From positions 31,046 to 41,452 of the forward strand of contig DHGW01000036.1 of NCBI GenBank assembly GCA_002402965.1: a stretch of 10,407 bases of DNA, written 5' to 3'. The number at the start of each line of letters is the position of its first letter. Within the stretch, counting starts at the first letter, position 1. The notes under the pieces were generated by a model. The model ran no database searches, was not told the origin of the DNA, and saw only the letters and a list, made by a program, of their open reading frames with translations. The DNA comes from Bacteroidales bacterium UBA4788. Lineage in GTDB: Bacteria > Bacteroidota > Bacteroidia > Bacteroidales > VadinHA17. A program made the translations under genes and the position numbers. Of this stretch, positions 1 to 6,400 are shown piece by piece.

Positions 1-82
1 TTGCTGCGTTGGCGGTAAAAAAAATGAGCCAAAAGGCCGCCATCAGGAAGAATATCTTGAAGGACCGGCCTCTGGAGTTCAT
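1..82 (-). CDS. Exported protein, N-terminal fragment; candidate fibre assembly protein
   Basis: Only the first 27 codons are in the window; the gene runs off the left edge. The start is an ATG at 80-82 on the minus strand; the ATG five bases further upstream is followed directly by a stop in its frame. The 27 residues form a clear signal peptide: a basic N-terminus (R4, R6, K9), a hydrophobic core (residues 10-22) and an ANA-A cleavage-like end. It lies 41 bp downstream of the PapD-like chaperone gene on the same strand, so it is probably the fourth gene of the same operon. In chaperone-usher loci a large outer-membrane usher often follows the chaperone, which makes an usher-like protein or a tip adhesin plausible. 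That is inferred from position only; no mature sequence is visible. Confidence 0.6.
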   Translation of the reverse strand, partial: MNSRGRSFKIFFLMAAFWLIFFTANAA

Positions 83-123
83 ATCATTGATTAGTTTATA
101 ATCACTTTCTTGAGTGTGACGGA

Positions 124-966
124 TCACTGTAAGTTCAGGATAGCCTCAGCAAATTTCTCCTGTTTGACATCCGAAGGCGCAGAGAAGGTCACGATCAGTT
201 TTCCGCTCCTGAAATCAACCTCTCCGTTATTCATAAGATTGAATGAAAATCTTCTTATGGTATTGGGCGTATATACAGCAACACCCCTGGCCACCCCTGC
301 CCGGGTAACCTTTCCGCCCGGAGAAACATGATCAACAGCCACATCACCATATACAGAGTACTCACCTGACCTGTTAAATACGAATGCAATTCTCGGCAAG
401 GTGTCATTTTCAAAAGTCAGTGCCAGATCCGTTAGGGTGACATTTGCAGTGGGTACTCCCTGTCTTATTATTACAGGAATGGTAATTCCGAAGACTGGCA
501 CAAGTTTTATTGAAATTGTCTGGTCCTGCTGTGCCGGAGTCTCATCTCCCAATGGTTTTTCTTTTGGAGTAGCCCTGAAATACAGATGTGACCTGTACTC
601 TCCCGGGGCAAGCTCCCCTGTTCTGATTGCCTGAATTTTCACAGTCTGTACCTCATCAGGATTAAGGGTTACCGTTCGTGGGAAAAACCTGATATACGGA
701 GTTGCAAACTTCTGACTCTCGTCAGGTTCGGTGATGGTTTCAAACCCGCCATCTTCCGTCATGCGTATCTGCACCAGGGAGATGTTGTACGTTGCCGTAT
801 CCTTCCCGATGTTTGCCAGGCTGAGATCCATCGATCTCTTGTTCCCTTCAAAAACCACCCTCCTCGGTGTAATGAGAAGGTCTCCCTGGGCCTTCAGGCT
901 GTAAGGCGTAAGCAGAAGGCAAATTAACTGAAGCGTAAATAGATGTCGCAAGGAATACTTTCTCAT
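124..966 (-). CDS. PapD-like periplasmic fimbrial-type chaperone
   Basis: A 280-residue exported protein with a signal peptide (about residues 1-26, ending LKA before Q27). The mature part fits a two-domain PapD-like immunoglobulin-fold chaperone. Domain 1 opens with LLITPRRVVFEG (30-41), contains RFFPRTVTLNPDE (93-105) and LAPGEYRSHLYFRA (119-132), and ends in an alternating hydrophobic strand FGITIPVIIR (159-168). That pattern resembles the G1 strand that chaperones donate to unfolded pilins; the FGI-IPV-IR form resembles archaic/alternate chaperones. Domain 2 (about 170-280) is beta-rich with SGEYSVYGDVAV and RRFSFNL. Known role of the family: capping secreted fimbrial subunits in the periplasm and delivering them to an outer-membrane usher. 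Here the clients would be the two DUF4402 proteins encoded 30 bp upstream and beyond. R35/R36 and K154 could be the conserved basic residues that bind the client C-terminus, but this needs an alignment. There is no Cys outside the signal peptide. Confidence 0.75.
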   Translation of the reverse strand: MRKYSLRHLFTLQLICLLLTPYSLKAQGDLLITPRRVVFEGNKRSMDLSLANIGKDTATYNISLVQIRMTEDGGFETITEPDESQKFATPYIRFFPRTVTLNPDEVQTVKIQAIRTGELAPGEYRSHLYFRATPKEKPLGDETPAQQDQTISIKLVPVFGITIPVIIRQGVPTANVTLTDLALTFENDTLPRIAFVFNRSGEYSVYGDVAVDHVSPGGKVTRAGVARGVAVYTPNTIRRFSFNLMNNGEVDFRSGKLIVTFSAPSDVKQEKFAEAILNLQ

Positions 967-996
967 TACATTTTTTTTAATGGATTATGCCAGATG

Positions 997-1530
997 TCAG
1001 TTGAATTCAAAGGTTATTGTATAGGTCCCGGTATAAACACCAATAGGGTTATCATTCAAGGTTCCCACCTTCAGGGTTGCGCCGACATAAACAACCTGTG
1101 ATCCGTTTTCAAGCAATCCTGCGCCCGGTTCGGGAAGTGGAATGGAAGTCCAGTTTTCCACAGTCATTGTCCGAACGCTGTTGACATGGGTTATGGTCAC
1201 CGGTGATGATGGAATTGATACCGTATAGGCAATTCCCGGATCACCGGTGACAAAGAAGCTGGCAGCGCTATGAGTCCCGCTGCCAGGCCATACGCTGCCC
1301 ATTACCGAAATGGTATTTTCAGGATTAAGTATGAGACTGCCGCCCTGCGGCCCCGGGGAAAACTTCCCGAAGCTCAGTTGAGTAGTCTCAACCGCAGACA
1401 GTGTTGAAATAACCTCTGCTGTAATATGGCCAGTCACCGTTGAAGATACCCCGGGCTGGGCTTCCGCCACAAGGGAGGAAACCAGCAATAGTAACCACAG
1501 GCTTATTGATCTGGGTATAAACCGTATCAT
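997..1530 (-). CDS. DUF4402-type exported protein, pilin-like subunit (second)
   Basis: A 177-residue protein with a signal peptide (1-24, AEA before Q25) and an all-beta mature part without cysteines. It shares with the upstream 168-residue protein the order: short polar N-terminus, beta strand (TGHITAEVI), LSFGKF at 52-57 (matching MNFGII in the paralogue), a glycine-rich core, a YVGATLKV strand (148-155) and a C-terminal strand GVYTGTYTITFEFN. This pattern fits the DUF4402 family. The C-terminus meets the classical pilin rule: an aromatic penultimate residue (F176), alternating hydrophobics, and a glycine exactly 14 from the end (G164). This is the strand through which pilins bind a PapD-like chaperone, and such a chaperone is encoded 30 bp downstream. 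It is longer and less alanine-rich than its neighbour, so it could be a minor or adaptor subunit (inference). The start ATG at 1528-1530 lies 28 bp after the stop of the previous gene, consistent with one transcript. Confidence 0.75.
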   Translation of the reverse strand: MIRFIPRSISLWLLLLVSSLVAEAQPGVSSTVTGHITAEVISTLSAVETTQLSFGKFSPGPQGGSLILNPENTISVMGSVWPGSGTHSAASFFVTGDPGIAYTVSIPSSPVTITHVNSVRTMTVENWTSIPLPEPGAGLLENGSQVVYVGATLKVGTLNDNPIGVYTGTYTITFEFN

Positions 1531-1558
1531 GGGGTATGTCGCCGGTTGTACCTCTGGA

Positions 1559-2065
1559 TTAATTATAGCTTATTGTAACAGGGAAGTTGGCAGAAGTATA
1601 AACTCCTGATGCCTGGTTTGCTGCCACACTTAAAGTAGCACCAACCGTAAATGCCGCAGCACCTGTTCCGTCAAGGGCGGGAGCCGCACCGGCACTGTGT
1701 ACGAAACCGTTAACTGCCATTGCTGGTCCAGCTCCTGTTAATGTCACTGTTCCGTCAGCCGGTAATGTGATGGCAATTGTCTCATTGGCCTCGCCGGCAG
1801 CCGTAAATGATGCCGCAACGCCGGCAGCCGGTGGTACAAGAGTCACACCACCTACCGGTGTTCTGGAATTGTCTGTTCCAAGCTGTACAGTACCTGGTGC
1901 AGCTGAAACAGCAATAATTCCAAAGTTCATGTCACTGACCTTCGTCAGGGTAAGCGGCCCTACTATTGTAGCCGTAGCCGTTGTTTGTTCAGTGTCTGTA
2001 TTCTGTGCAAACGCACCTGCTGTAAATGCAAGAAGAACAATTGAAAATGCGAGGATTTTTTTCAT
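1559..2065 (-). CDS. DUF4402-type exported protein, candidate major fibre subunit
   Basis: A 168-residue protein with a typical signal peptide (1-20, AFA before Q21). The mature sequence is small, rich in Ala/Gly/Thr/Val, free of cysteine and predicted all-beta: TATATIVGPLTL (30-40), DMNFGII (45-51), ETIAITLPADGTVTLTG (95-111), FTVGATLSV (139-147) and a C-terminal strand GVYTSANFPVTISYN. The layout matches DUF4402 proteins and resembles CsuA/B-like (spore coat U) pilins. The last strand has a penultimate Tyr (Y167) and a Gly 15 from the end (G154), close to the pilin beta-zipper rule. As the first gene of a minus-strand run (two DUF4402 genes, chaperone, truncated exported protein), it is the best candidate for the abundant subunit (inference). 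The biased low-complexity composition also fits a highly expressed structural protein. DUF4402 has no proven function that I can cite; an exported matrix protein is the alternative. Confidence 0.75.
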   Translation of the reverse strand: MKKILAFSIVLLAFTAGAFAQNTDTEQTTATATIVGPLTLTKVSDMNFGIIAVSAAPGTVQLGTDNSRTPVGGVTLVPPAAGVAASFTAAGEANETIAITLPADGTVTLTGAGPAMAVNGFVHSAGAAPALDGTGAAAFTVGATLSVAANQASGVYTSANFPVTISYN

Positions 2066-2138
2066 TTTACAGTTTAATTTTAATTGTTAATAATTTTAAT
2101 TAGTGGTCTATTCCGCTATGACCAGTTATACAGAACTT

Positions 2139-2157
2139 CATGTAATGGGGTTACATG
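2139..2157 (-). repeat. Hairpin in the leader of the DUF4402 operon
   Basis: Perfect 7-bp inverted repeat CATGTAA / TTACATG separated by TGGGG. A second, weaker stem lies closer to the first gene: TGGTC (2104-2108) and GACCA (2120-2124). Both fall between the candidate promoter and the ATG at 2065, so they would be in the 5' untranslated RNA. The stems are fairly A/T-rich with no U-run after them, so they are more likely leader structure or a protein site than terminators. Function unknown. Confidence 0.4.
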
Positions 2158-2193
2158 CCGTTTTGTGAATTGTAAAAATAAACGGACGAACAG

Positions 2194-2208
2194 GTCAAAT
2201 TATTTGAC
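2194..2208. promoter_or_regulatory. Perfect 15-bp palindrome, candidate operator
   Basis: GTCAAAT-T-ATTTGAC is a perfect 7+7 inverted repeat around one base. It overlaps the candidate -7 box of the DUF4402 operon, where a bound dimeric regulator would block transcription. No regulator gene is adjacent, so the binding protein is unknown. The symmetry is directly visible; the operator role is inference. Confidence 0.4.
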
Positions 2209-2229
2209 GAAGGCCTAATTATTAACAAA
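2196..2229 (-). promoter_or_regulatory. Candidate Bacteroidetes-type promoter of the DUF4402 operon
   Basis: Read on the minus strand, TTTG (2229-2226) is followed after 22 bp by ATAATTTG (2203-2196), seven of eight matches to the Bacteroidetes -7 consensus TAnnTTTG. This predicts a leader of roughly 120 bases before the ATG at 2065. The spacing is at the long end of the usual range and the region is A/T-rich, so chance occurrence is possible. Confidence 0.35.
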
Positions 2230-2250
2230 AAATTGTTGTTGTCAACACTC

Positions 2251-3654
2251 TCAGAAACTGCTGCTTCCATCCCAGCAGTGAGTGCAAAGCTTTGCCTTTG
2301 GCAACCCGATGGCCGTCACCAGATCGTCAAGTCGTTGAAACATAAGGGTATCCATCCCGAGCATGTCAGAGATTTCCTTAACCATCATAGAATATTTCTC
2401 TGAGTCGGGATCAAGGTACTCCTCAATGTTCTTCTCCTCCCCCTCCAGTCTTACAATCGCCTTGCGGGCAGCAAGCTCGAGGGTTGAACGCGATTGGGAG
2501 AAGTTCAGAAAGGGACACGGATAGAGCAGCGGCGGACAGGCTATACGCATGTGGAGCTCTGCCGCGCCGGCCTCACGAAGATCACGGGTATTGTCCTTAA
2601 GCTGTGTTCCCCTCACAATGCTGTCATCAAGAAAAATGATCTTCCTGCCATGGGTGATCTTCTTGTTCGGGATGAGCTTCATCCTTGCCACCAGCTCCCG
2701 CTGAACCTGCCTCTGAGGCATGAAACTCCTTGGCCAGGTGGGCGTGTACTTTGAAAACGAACTCATATATGGAAGCTCCTTTTCGTTGGAATAACCGAAT
2801 GCGTGCCCCACGCCTGAGTCGGGAACACCGCATACGAAATCAGCCTCCACGGAATCCCTCCTGGCAAGTGCGGCACCGCACCTGTAACGCACCTCCTCAA
2901 CATTCCTGCCTTCATATTCGGATGTGGGAAAACCGTAATACACCCACAGGAAAGCACAAATTTGCATCCTTTTTCCCGGAGCCTTCAGCCGGGTGAATCC
3001 GCCAGGCCTGATATGCACTATCTCCCCGGGTCCAAGGTAATACTCAATTTCAAAACCGGTGTTTGGAAAGGAACACGTCTCCGAAGCCACTGCCCGTGCA
3101 CCGTCACGCTTGCCTATCACCACCGGAGTACGTCCGAGCTTGTCACGCGCAGCAATGATACCGTCAGGGGTAAGTAACAGCAATGAACATGAACCCTGTA
3201 TCTTTTCAAAAACATTCGTAATCCCTTCTACAAATGAGTCGCCCTCACAGATAATATTGGCCACCATCTCAGTGGGATTGATGTTGCCCATGAAGTTCTC
3301 GGTGAAATGTTTCTTCCGCGCCAGGAAAAAGTCGGCCAGCTCATTGATGTTAACTATTCTCGAAACAGTAACGAGGGCAAAGGGACCCAGGTGCGAGTTG
3401 AAAAGAATGGGCTGCGGATCGGTGTCACTGATGACCCCCATCCCGCTGTTGCCCCGGAATTCCTTCAGCTCAGCCTCGAACTTGTTCCGGAAATACTCAT
3501 TCTCCAGGTTGTGAATCCTTCTCCTGAACCCTATCTCGCTGTCATAAAAAACCATACCTGCACGCTTGGTGCCGAGATGGGAATGATAGTCGGTACCGTA
3601 GAATACATCATCAATACAACTCTTTTCGGAGACAGAACCGTAGAAACCACTCAT
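2251..3654 (-). CDS. Amidophosphoribosyltransferase-like protein with inactive glutaminase domain (PurF paralogue)
   Basis: A 467-residue full-length PurF homologue: N-terminal Ntn/glutaminase fold (1 to about 225) and C-terminal phosphoribosyltransferase fold (about 230-467). The PRPP-binding motif is intact (KIIFLDDSIVRGT, 338-350), as are RDKLGRTPVVIGKR (170-183), VASET (189-193) and GVPDSG (276-281). PurF normally makes phosphoribosylamine from PRPP and glutamine. By eye alignment with E. coli PurF, every glutaminase residue is replaced: nucleophile Cys1 is Ser2; the QHRGQ arginine is Leu27 (HLGT); the HVRYPTAG segment with Arg73 is shortened and lost (GVISDT, 73-78); HNGN with Asn101/Gly102 is TVSR (96-99); Asp127 is Pro127. 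Four cysteines match the B. subtilis-type Fe-S ligands: C233, C380, C457 and C460. So the fold and PRPP site remain while glutamine hydrolysis should be gone. It may use free ammonia, another acceptor, or be regulatory (inference). It is monocistronic, divergent from the coiled-coil gene. A normal PurF should be encoded elsewhere. Confidence 0.85.
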   Translation of the reverse strand: MSGFYGSVSEKSCIDDVFYGTDYHSHLGTKRAGMVFYDSEIGFRRRIHNLENEYFRNKFEAELKEFRGNSGMGVISDTDPQPILFNSHLGPFALVTVSRIVNINELADFFLARKKHFTENFMGNINPTEMVANIICEGDSFVEGITNVFEKIQGSCSLLLLTPDGIIAARDKLGRTPVVIGKRDGARAVASETCSFPNTGFEIEYYLGPGEIVHIRPGGFTRLKAPGKRMQICAFLWVYYGFPTSEYEGRNVEEVRYRCGAALARRDSVEADFVCGVPDSGVGHAFGYSNEKELPYMSSFSKYTPTWPRSFMPQRQVQRELVARMKLIPNKKITHGRKIIFLDDSIVRGTQLKDNTRDLREAGAAELHMRIACPPLLYPCPFLNFSQSRSTLELAARKAIVRLEGEEKNIEEYLDPDSEKYSMMVKEISDMLGMDTLMFQRLDDLVTAIGLPKAKLCTHCWDGSSSF

Positions 3655-3718
3655 AACTAAAAAATATAAAGGATTATTGAATGAAAAGCCGGGCTAAGAT
3701 AATCAAACGGATATAAAA

Positions 3719-3748
3719 TTTGTTGTACAGATATAATTACTAATTTTG
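3719..3748 (+). promoter_or_regulatory. Bacteroidetes-type promoter of the coiled-coil gene
   Basis: TTTG at 3719-3722 and TAATTTTG at 3741-3748 (a perfect match to TAnnTTTG), 18 bp apart. The ATG at 3771 lies 22 bp downstream, giving a short leader. This is the best-matching promoter in the window. Confidence 0.6.
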
Positions 3749-3770
3749 CATTGGATTAATAAACAAACAA

Positions 3771-4679
3771 ATGGAAAATCAGGAAAAATATCAGGCTGAA
3801 CACGTTGAGCATAAAAAAGGTGCTCCGGTTGTCATGATTGTGTCAACCATTATCCTGACCCTTGGCCTGCTGGCCCTGGTAATACTTTATTACAACCAGA
3901 AGAGCAAGATGGTAGAGATGGAGCAGGTGCTCAATGAGGAGAAGGACTCCCTGGCAAACGAGCTCCGGATGATGATGTACGGGTACGATACGCTCAAGAC
4001 AAGCAATGATACGCTGAATGCAGAAATACAGCGCGAACGCACCAGGATACAGAAACTTCTTGAAGTCAATGCATCCAATGCCCAGTTGATCAGAAAATAC
4101 AAGGCAGAAATCAGCACCATGCGTGACATCATGAAGAGCTATATAGTTCAGATAGACTCACTGAACACACGCAACCAGATACTTACCGCCGAGAACGTGG
4201 AGATCAAGCAACAGATTACCGCAGTGCAGGAGACTAACGTCGAACTGGAAAAGGTAAAGGAGGAGCTGACCTCGAAGGTCACCGTGGCCTCACTTATCCA
4301 GGCAAAGGATATTGTTGCCGTAGCCCTGAACAAGAAGCGCAAGGAGACTGATGAACTGAGGAACCTCGACAAGGTGCGCGTCTGCTTCACCCTGAGGGAG
4401 AATCCCATCGCCAGCGCCGGAAACAAAATAGTCTACCTGAGAGTAGTGCGTCCCGACCAGCTGGTCATCACCCCCTCTCCCGACAATCTCTTCGAGGTTA
4501 AAGGCGAACAGCTGATCTTCTCGGCCAACAGGGCAGTGGATTATGTAAACGCTGACATTGAGATGTGTATCTTCCTTGACAACACGGGCGACTTTATCCC
4601 CGGAACATATAATGTCGAACTTTACCTTGACGGAGAACAGATAGGTACCGGTTCATTCACCCTGAAGGGACGGGGCTGA
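3771..4679 (+). CDS. Membrane-anchored coiled-coil protein of unknown function
   Basis: A 302-residue protein that I cannot assign to a named family with confidence. It has a charged N-terminus (1-17), one transmembrane helix (about 18-41), a long heptad-rich coiled coil (about 42-172), and a compact beta-rich C-terminal domain (about 175-302) with KVRVCFTLREN (201-211), IVYLRVVRPDQLVI (220-233) and IPGTYNVELYLDGEQIGTGSFTL (276-298). By the positive-inside rule the short N-terminus is cytoplasmic and the coiled coil plus C-domain are periplasmic; no signal peptidase site is evident. The C-terminal domain looks like a small beta-sandwich that could bind a partner. Proteins with this layout occur as conserved hypotheticals in Bacteroidetes and are often mislabelled as SMC-like because of the coiled coil. 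It has its own promoter and is convergent with hemW, so it is probably a single-gene unit. Confidence 0.8.
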   Translation: MENQEKYQAEHVEHKKGAPVVMIVSTIILTLGLLALVILYYNQKSKMVEMEQVLNEEKDSLANELRMMMYGYDTLKTSNDTLNAEIQRERTRIQKLLEVNASNAQLIRKYKAEISTMRDIMKSYIVQIDSLNTRNQILTAENVEIKQQITAVQETNVELEKVKEELTSKVTVASLIQAKDIVAVALNKKRKETDELRNLDKVRVCFTLRENPIASAGNKIVYLRVVRPDQLVITPSPDNLFEVKGEQLIFSANRAVDYVNADIEMCIFLDNTGDFIPGTYNVELYLDGEQIGTGSFTLKGRG

Positions 4680-4701
4680 TCACGCGGCACGCCGCAGTGA
4701 T
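4679..4701. terminator. Candidate bidirectional terminator hairpin
   Basis: ATCAC-GCGGC and GCCGC-A-GTGAT form a GC-rich 10-bp stem with one bulged A and a tight loop, starting on the last base of the coiled-coil gene's stop codon. It sits between convergent genes, where a shared terminator is expected. No clear U-run follows on either strand, so intrinsic termination may be weak. Confidence 0.5.
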
Positions 4702-4729
4702 TGCATTAACCTTTCAGGAATGATGCCTG

Positions 4730-5860
4730 TCAGAGATCCGTAAGCAATTCGCGCATAATATTATCGGAAATCATCTTACCCTGGTCTGTGAGGATCAGGG
4801 TATTTCTTTTCCTCTTCATCAGACCATAACGGATGTACCGCCCTGACAGGTTAACTAAATAATCATGCAGCTCCTTGTCGTAGTGCTCTTCCACATGCTG
4901 CAGGTCAATACCCCACATGGTTCGCAATGATGTCATTACATACTCATTGAATACTGTCCGCCTGTCAAGCTCTTCCCGCCTGGCAGGTATTTCTCCGCTG
5001 CCTATAGCCTTGATATACTTTTTTACATCGGATACATTCCACTGGCGTGACCGTCTGTCGAACGAATGGGCAGAAGGACCAAGACCGATGTAAGGAACCT
5101 GCTTCCAGTACGATGAGTTGTGCCTGGAGATAAATCCCTCCTTCGCGAAATTTGATATCTCGTAATGAATGAATCCTTGCTCCCGGCAAACGTTGCCAAG
5201 CAGGGCGAACATTGACACTGACGTCTCCTCATCGGTCTCAGTGAGCTTACCCTGCTTCTTCATCCGGCCGAACTTCGTTCCCTCCTCCACCGTAAGATGA
5301 TATGCAGAGAGATGTGTTACCGGATAGGCAAAAGTTTTCTCCAGGTCTGACTTCAGGTCGGCAACGGTCATCCCGGGTACACCGAATATAAGATCAACTG
5401 AGACATTTTCAAATCCCTCCCGGAATGCCAGGTCCAGGGCTCTTGCCGACTGCACCGCATCATGCCTGCGGCCCAGGTAACGTAGTCGCTTGTCATTCCA
5501 CGACTGAAGGCCGAAGCTGATCCTGTTGACTCCCATTTGCTTCAGTGAGCCGAAATAGCCTTCAGAGATATCATCCGGATTGACCTCAACTGTTATCTCA
5601 GGATTATCAACTGCCCGGAAGTTTTCCCTCACCGCCAAAAGAAGACTTTCTGTAACATCAGGATCAAGGAGCGAAGGAGTGCCGCCGCCAATATAGATCG
5701 TCTCTGCCGGTTCTCCCTCCAGGTACGATGCCCTGAGCGAGGCCTCGCGGATAAGCGCCTGAACAAGTGCCTCCTTCAGACTGTTATCAGTGATACTGTA
5801 AAAGTCACAGTAACTGCAGAAGCTCTTGCAGAAAGGTATGTGAATATAAACTCCGGCCAT
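4730..5860 (-). CDS. hemW: Heme chaperone HemW, radical SAM (CPO-III-like)
   Basis: A 376-residue protein, normal HemW length. The radical-SAM cluster motif is C11xxxC15xxC18 in the typical HemW setting (YIHIPFCKSFCSYCDF). It also has IYIGGGTPSLL (55-65, SAM binding), SFGLQSW (115-121), and the HemW heme-binding signature HNSSYW (247-252) followed by YIGLGPSAHS (257-266). The C-terminal part is the HemN/HemW C-terminal domain. HemW binds heme and is thought to deliver it to heme proteins such as respiratory enzymes; it is not the coproporphyrinogen III dehydrogenase it is often annotated as. The HemW-type CxxxCxYCDF and HNxxYW motifs favour this over HemN. It is convergent with the coiled-coil gene and divergent from the VanZ-like gene, with 73 bp between the start codons. 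I found no convincing promoter there. Confidence 0.9.
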   Translation of the reverse strand: MAGVYIHIPFCKSFCSYCDFYSITDNSLKEALVQALIREASLRASYLEGEPAETIYIGGGTPSLLDPDVTESLLLAVRENFRAVDNPEITVEVNPDDISEGYFGSLKQMGVNRISFGLQSWNDKRLRYLGRRHDAVQSARALDLAFREGFENVSVDLIFGVPGMTVADLKSDLEKTFAYPVTHLSAYHLTVEEGTKFGRMKKQGKLTETDEETSVSMFALLGNVCREQGFIHYEISNFAKEGFISRHNSSYWKQVPYIGLGPSAHSFDRRSRQWNVSDVKKYIKAIGSGEIPARREELDRRTVFNEYVMTSLRTMWGIDLQHVEEHYDKELHDYLVNLSGRYIRYGLMKRKRNTLILTDQGKMISDNIMRELLTDL

Positions 5861-5933
5861 TGGAAAATATATACTCTAAAAATACAAAAGATTTAATATT
5901 AGTTTCTTATTTTCACCCTCTCAAAAACCAGGA

Positions 5934-6344
5934 ATGATATATCTCTTTATAAAACAATACTATAAGAGTATCATCATCGGTTTTCTCATCCTCTGGCTGA
6001 GTCTTTCCGGCAGTAAATCAATGGTCCCGGGACGAATGCTGAACATTCCATACATTGACAAGATGGGGCATTTTGCCATGTATGCCTTCTTTTCCGCAGT
6101 GCTGTTGCTTGACTCATCCGGGTGGCGCTCAGGCAGGCATTTCAGATATATCATTCTTCTGATCCCGATTCTCTTCGGGGCTCTGATGGAATTCATGCAG
6201 ATGACTTTTACCACCTCACGCAAGGCTGAGATTATTGACCTGCTGGCCAACATAGGCGGCGTCACTGCAGGTATCCTTCTGGCACACATTGCTCTGAAGA
6301 TTCTGGAGAAATTCGGCCTCACCGCGCCGGATAAGTCCACATAA
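5934..6344 (+). CDS. VanZ-like family integral membrane protein
   Basis: A 136-residue protein with about four hydrophobic segments: 12-24, about 44-59, 70-86 and 105-122. VanZ-like hallmarks are present: IDKMGHFAMYAFFSAVLL (41-58), with D42, K43 and H46; FGALMEFMQ (81-89), with E86 and Q89; and SRKAEIIDLLANIGGVTAG (95-113), with R96, D102 and N106. The family takes its name from enterococcal VanZ, which gives low-level teicoplanin resistance, but most short members like this one have no known role, and resistance should not be assumed. The start ATG at 5934 is the first in frame and gives a plausible N-terminus ahead of the first helix. It faces the rrf2 gene convergently with 56 bp between stops. 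Confidence 0.85.
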   Translation: MIYLFIKQYYKSIIIGFLILWLSLSGSKSMVPGRMLNIPYIDKMGHFAMYAFFSAVLLLDSSGWRSGRHFRYIILLIPILFGALMEFMQMTFTTSRKAEIIDLLANIGGVTAGILLAHIALKILEKFGLTAPDKST

Positions 6345-6400
6345 ATAATAAATCCGGTGTCACTGCGCCCGGAATACCTCTGATAAAGTCCTTGTAAAAC

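Noticed and set aside
1792..1830. 12-bp direct repeat CGCCGGCAGCCG, copies 27 bp apart
   Set aside because: It lies in frame inside an Ala/Gly-rich coding stretch and is explained by repeated GCC/GGC-type codons.
3059..3514. Long plus-strand open frame opposite the PurF-like gene
   Set aside because: It is antisense to well-conserved PurF motifs, has no recognisable domain or sensible start context, and is a shadow frame.
5864..5888. Possible hemW promoter (TTTG and TATATTTT on the minus strand)
   Set aside because: Spacing is only 13 bp and the -7-like box would end three bases before the start codon.
5934..6344. Glycopeptide (teicoplanin) resistance from the VanZ-like gene
   Set aside because: No van genes or peptidoglycan-precursor enzymes are nearby and most short VanZ-like proteins have no resistance role.
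6353..6373. TCCGG/CCGGA stem between the convergent VanZ-like and rrf2 genes
   Set aside because: Only 5 bp with an 11-base loop and no U-run; too weak to call a terminator.
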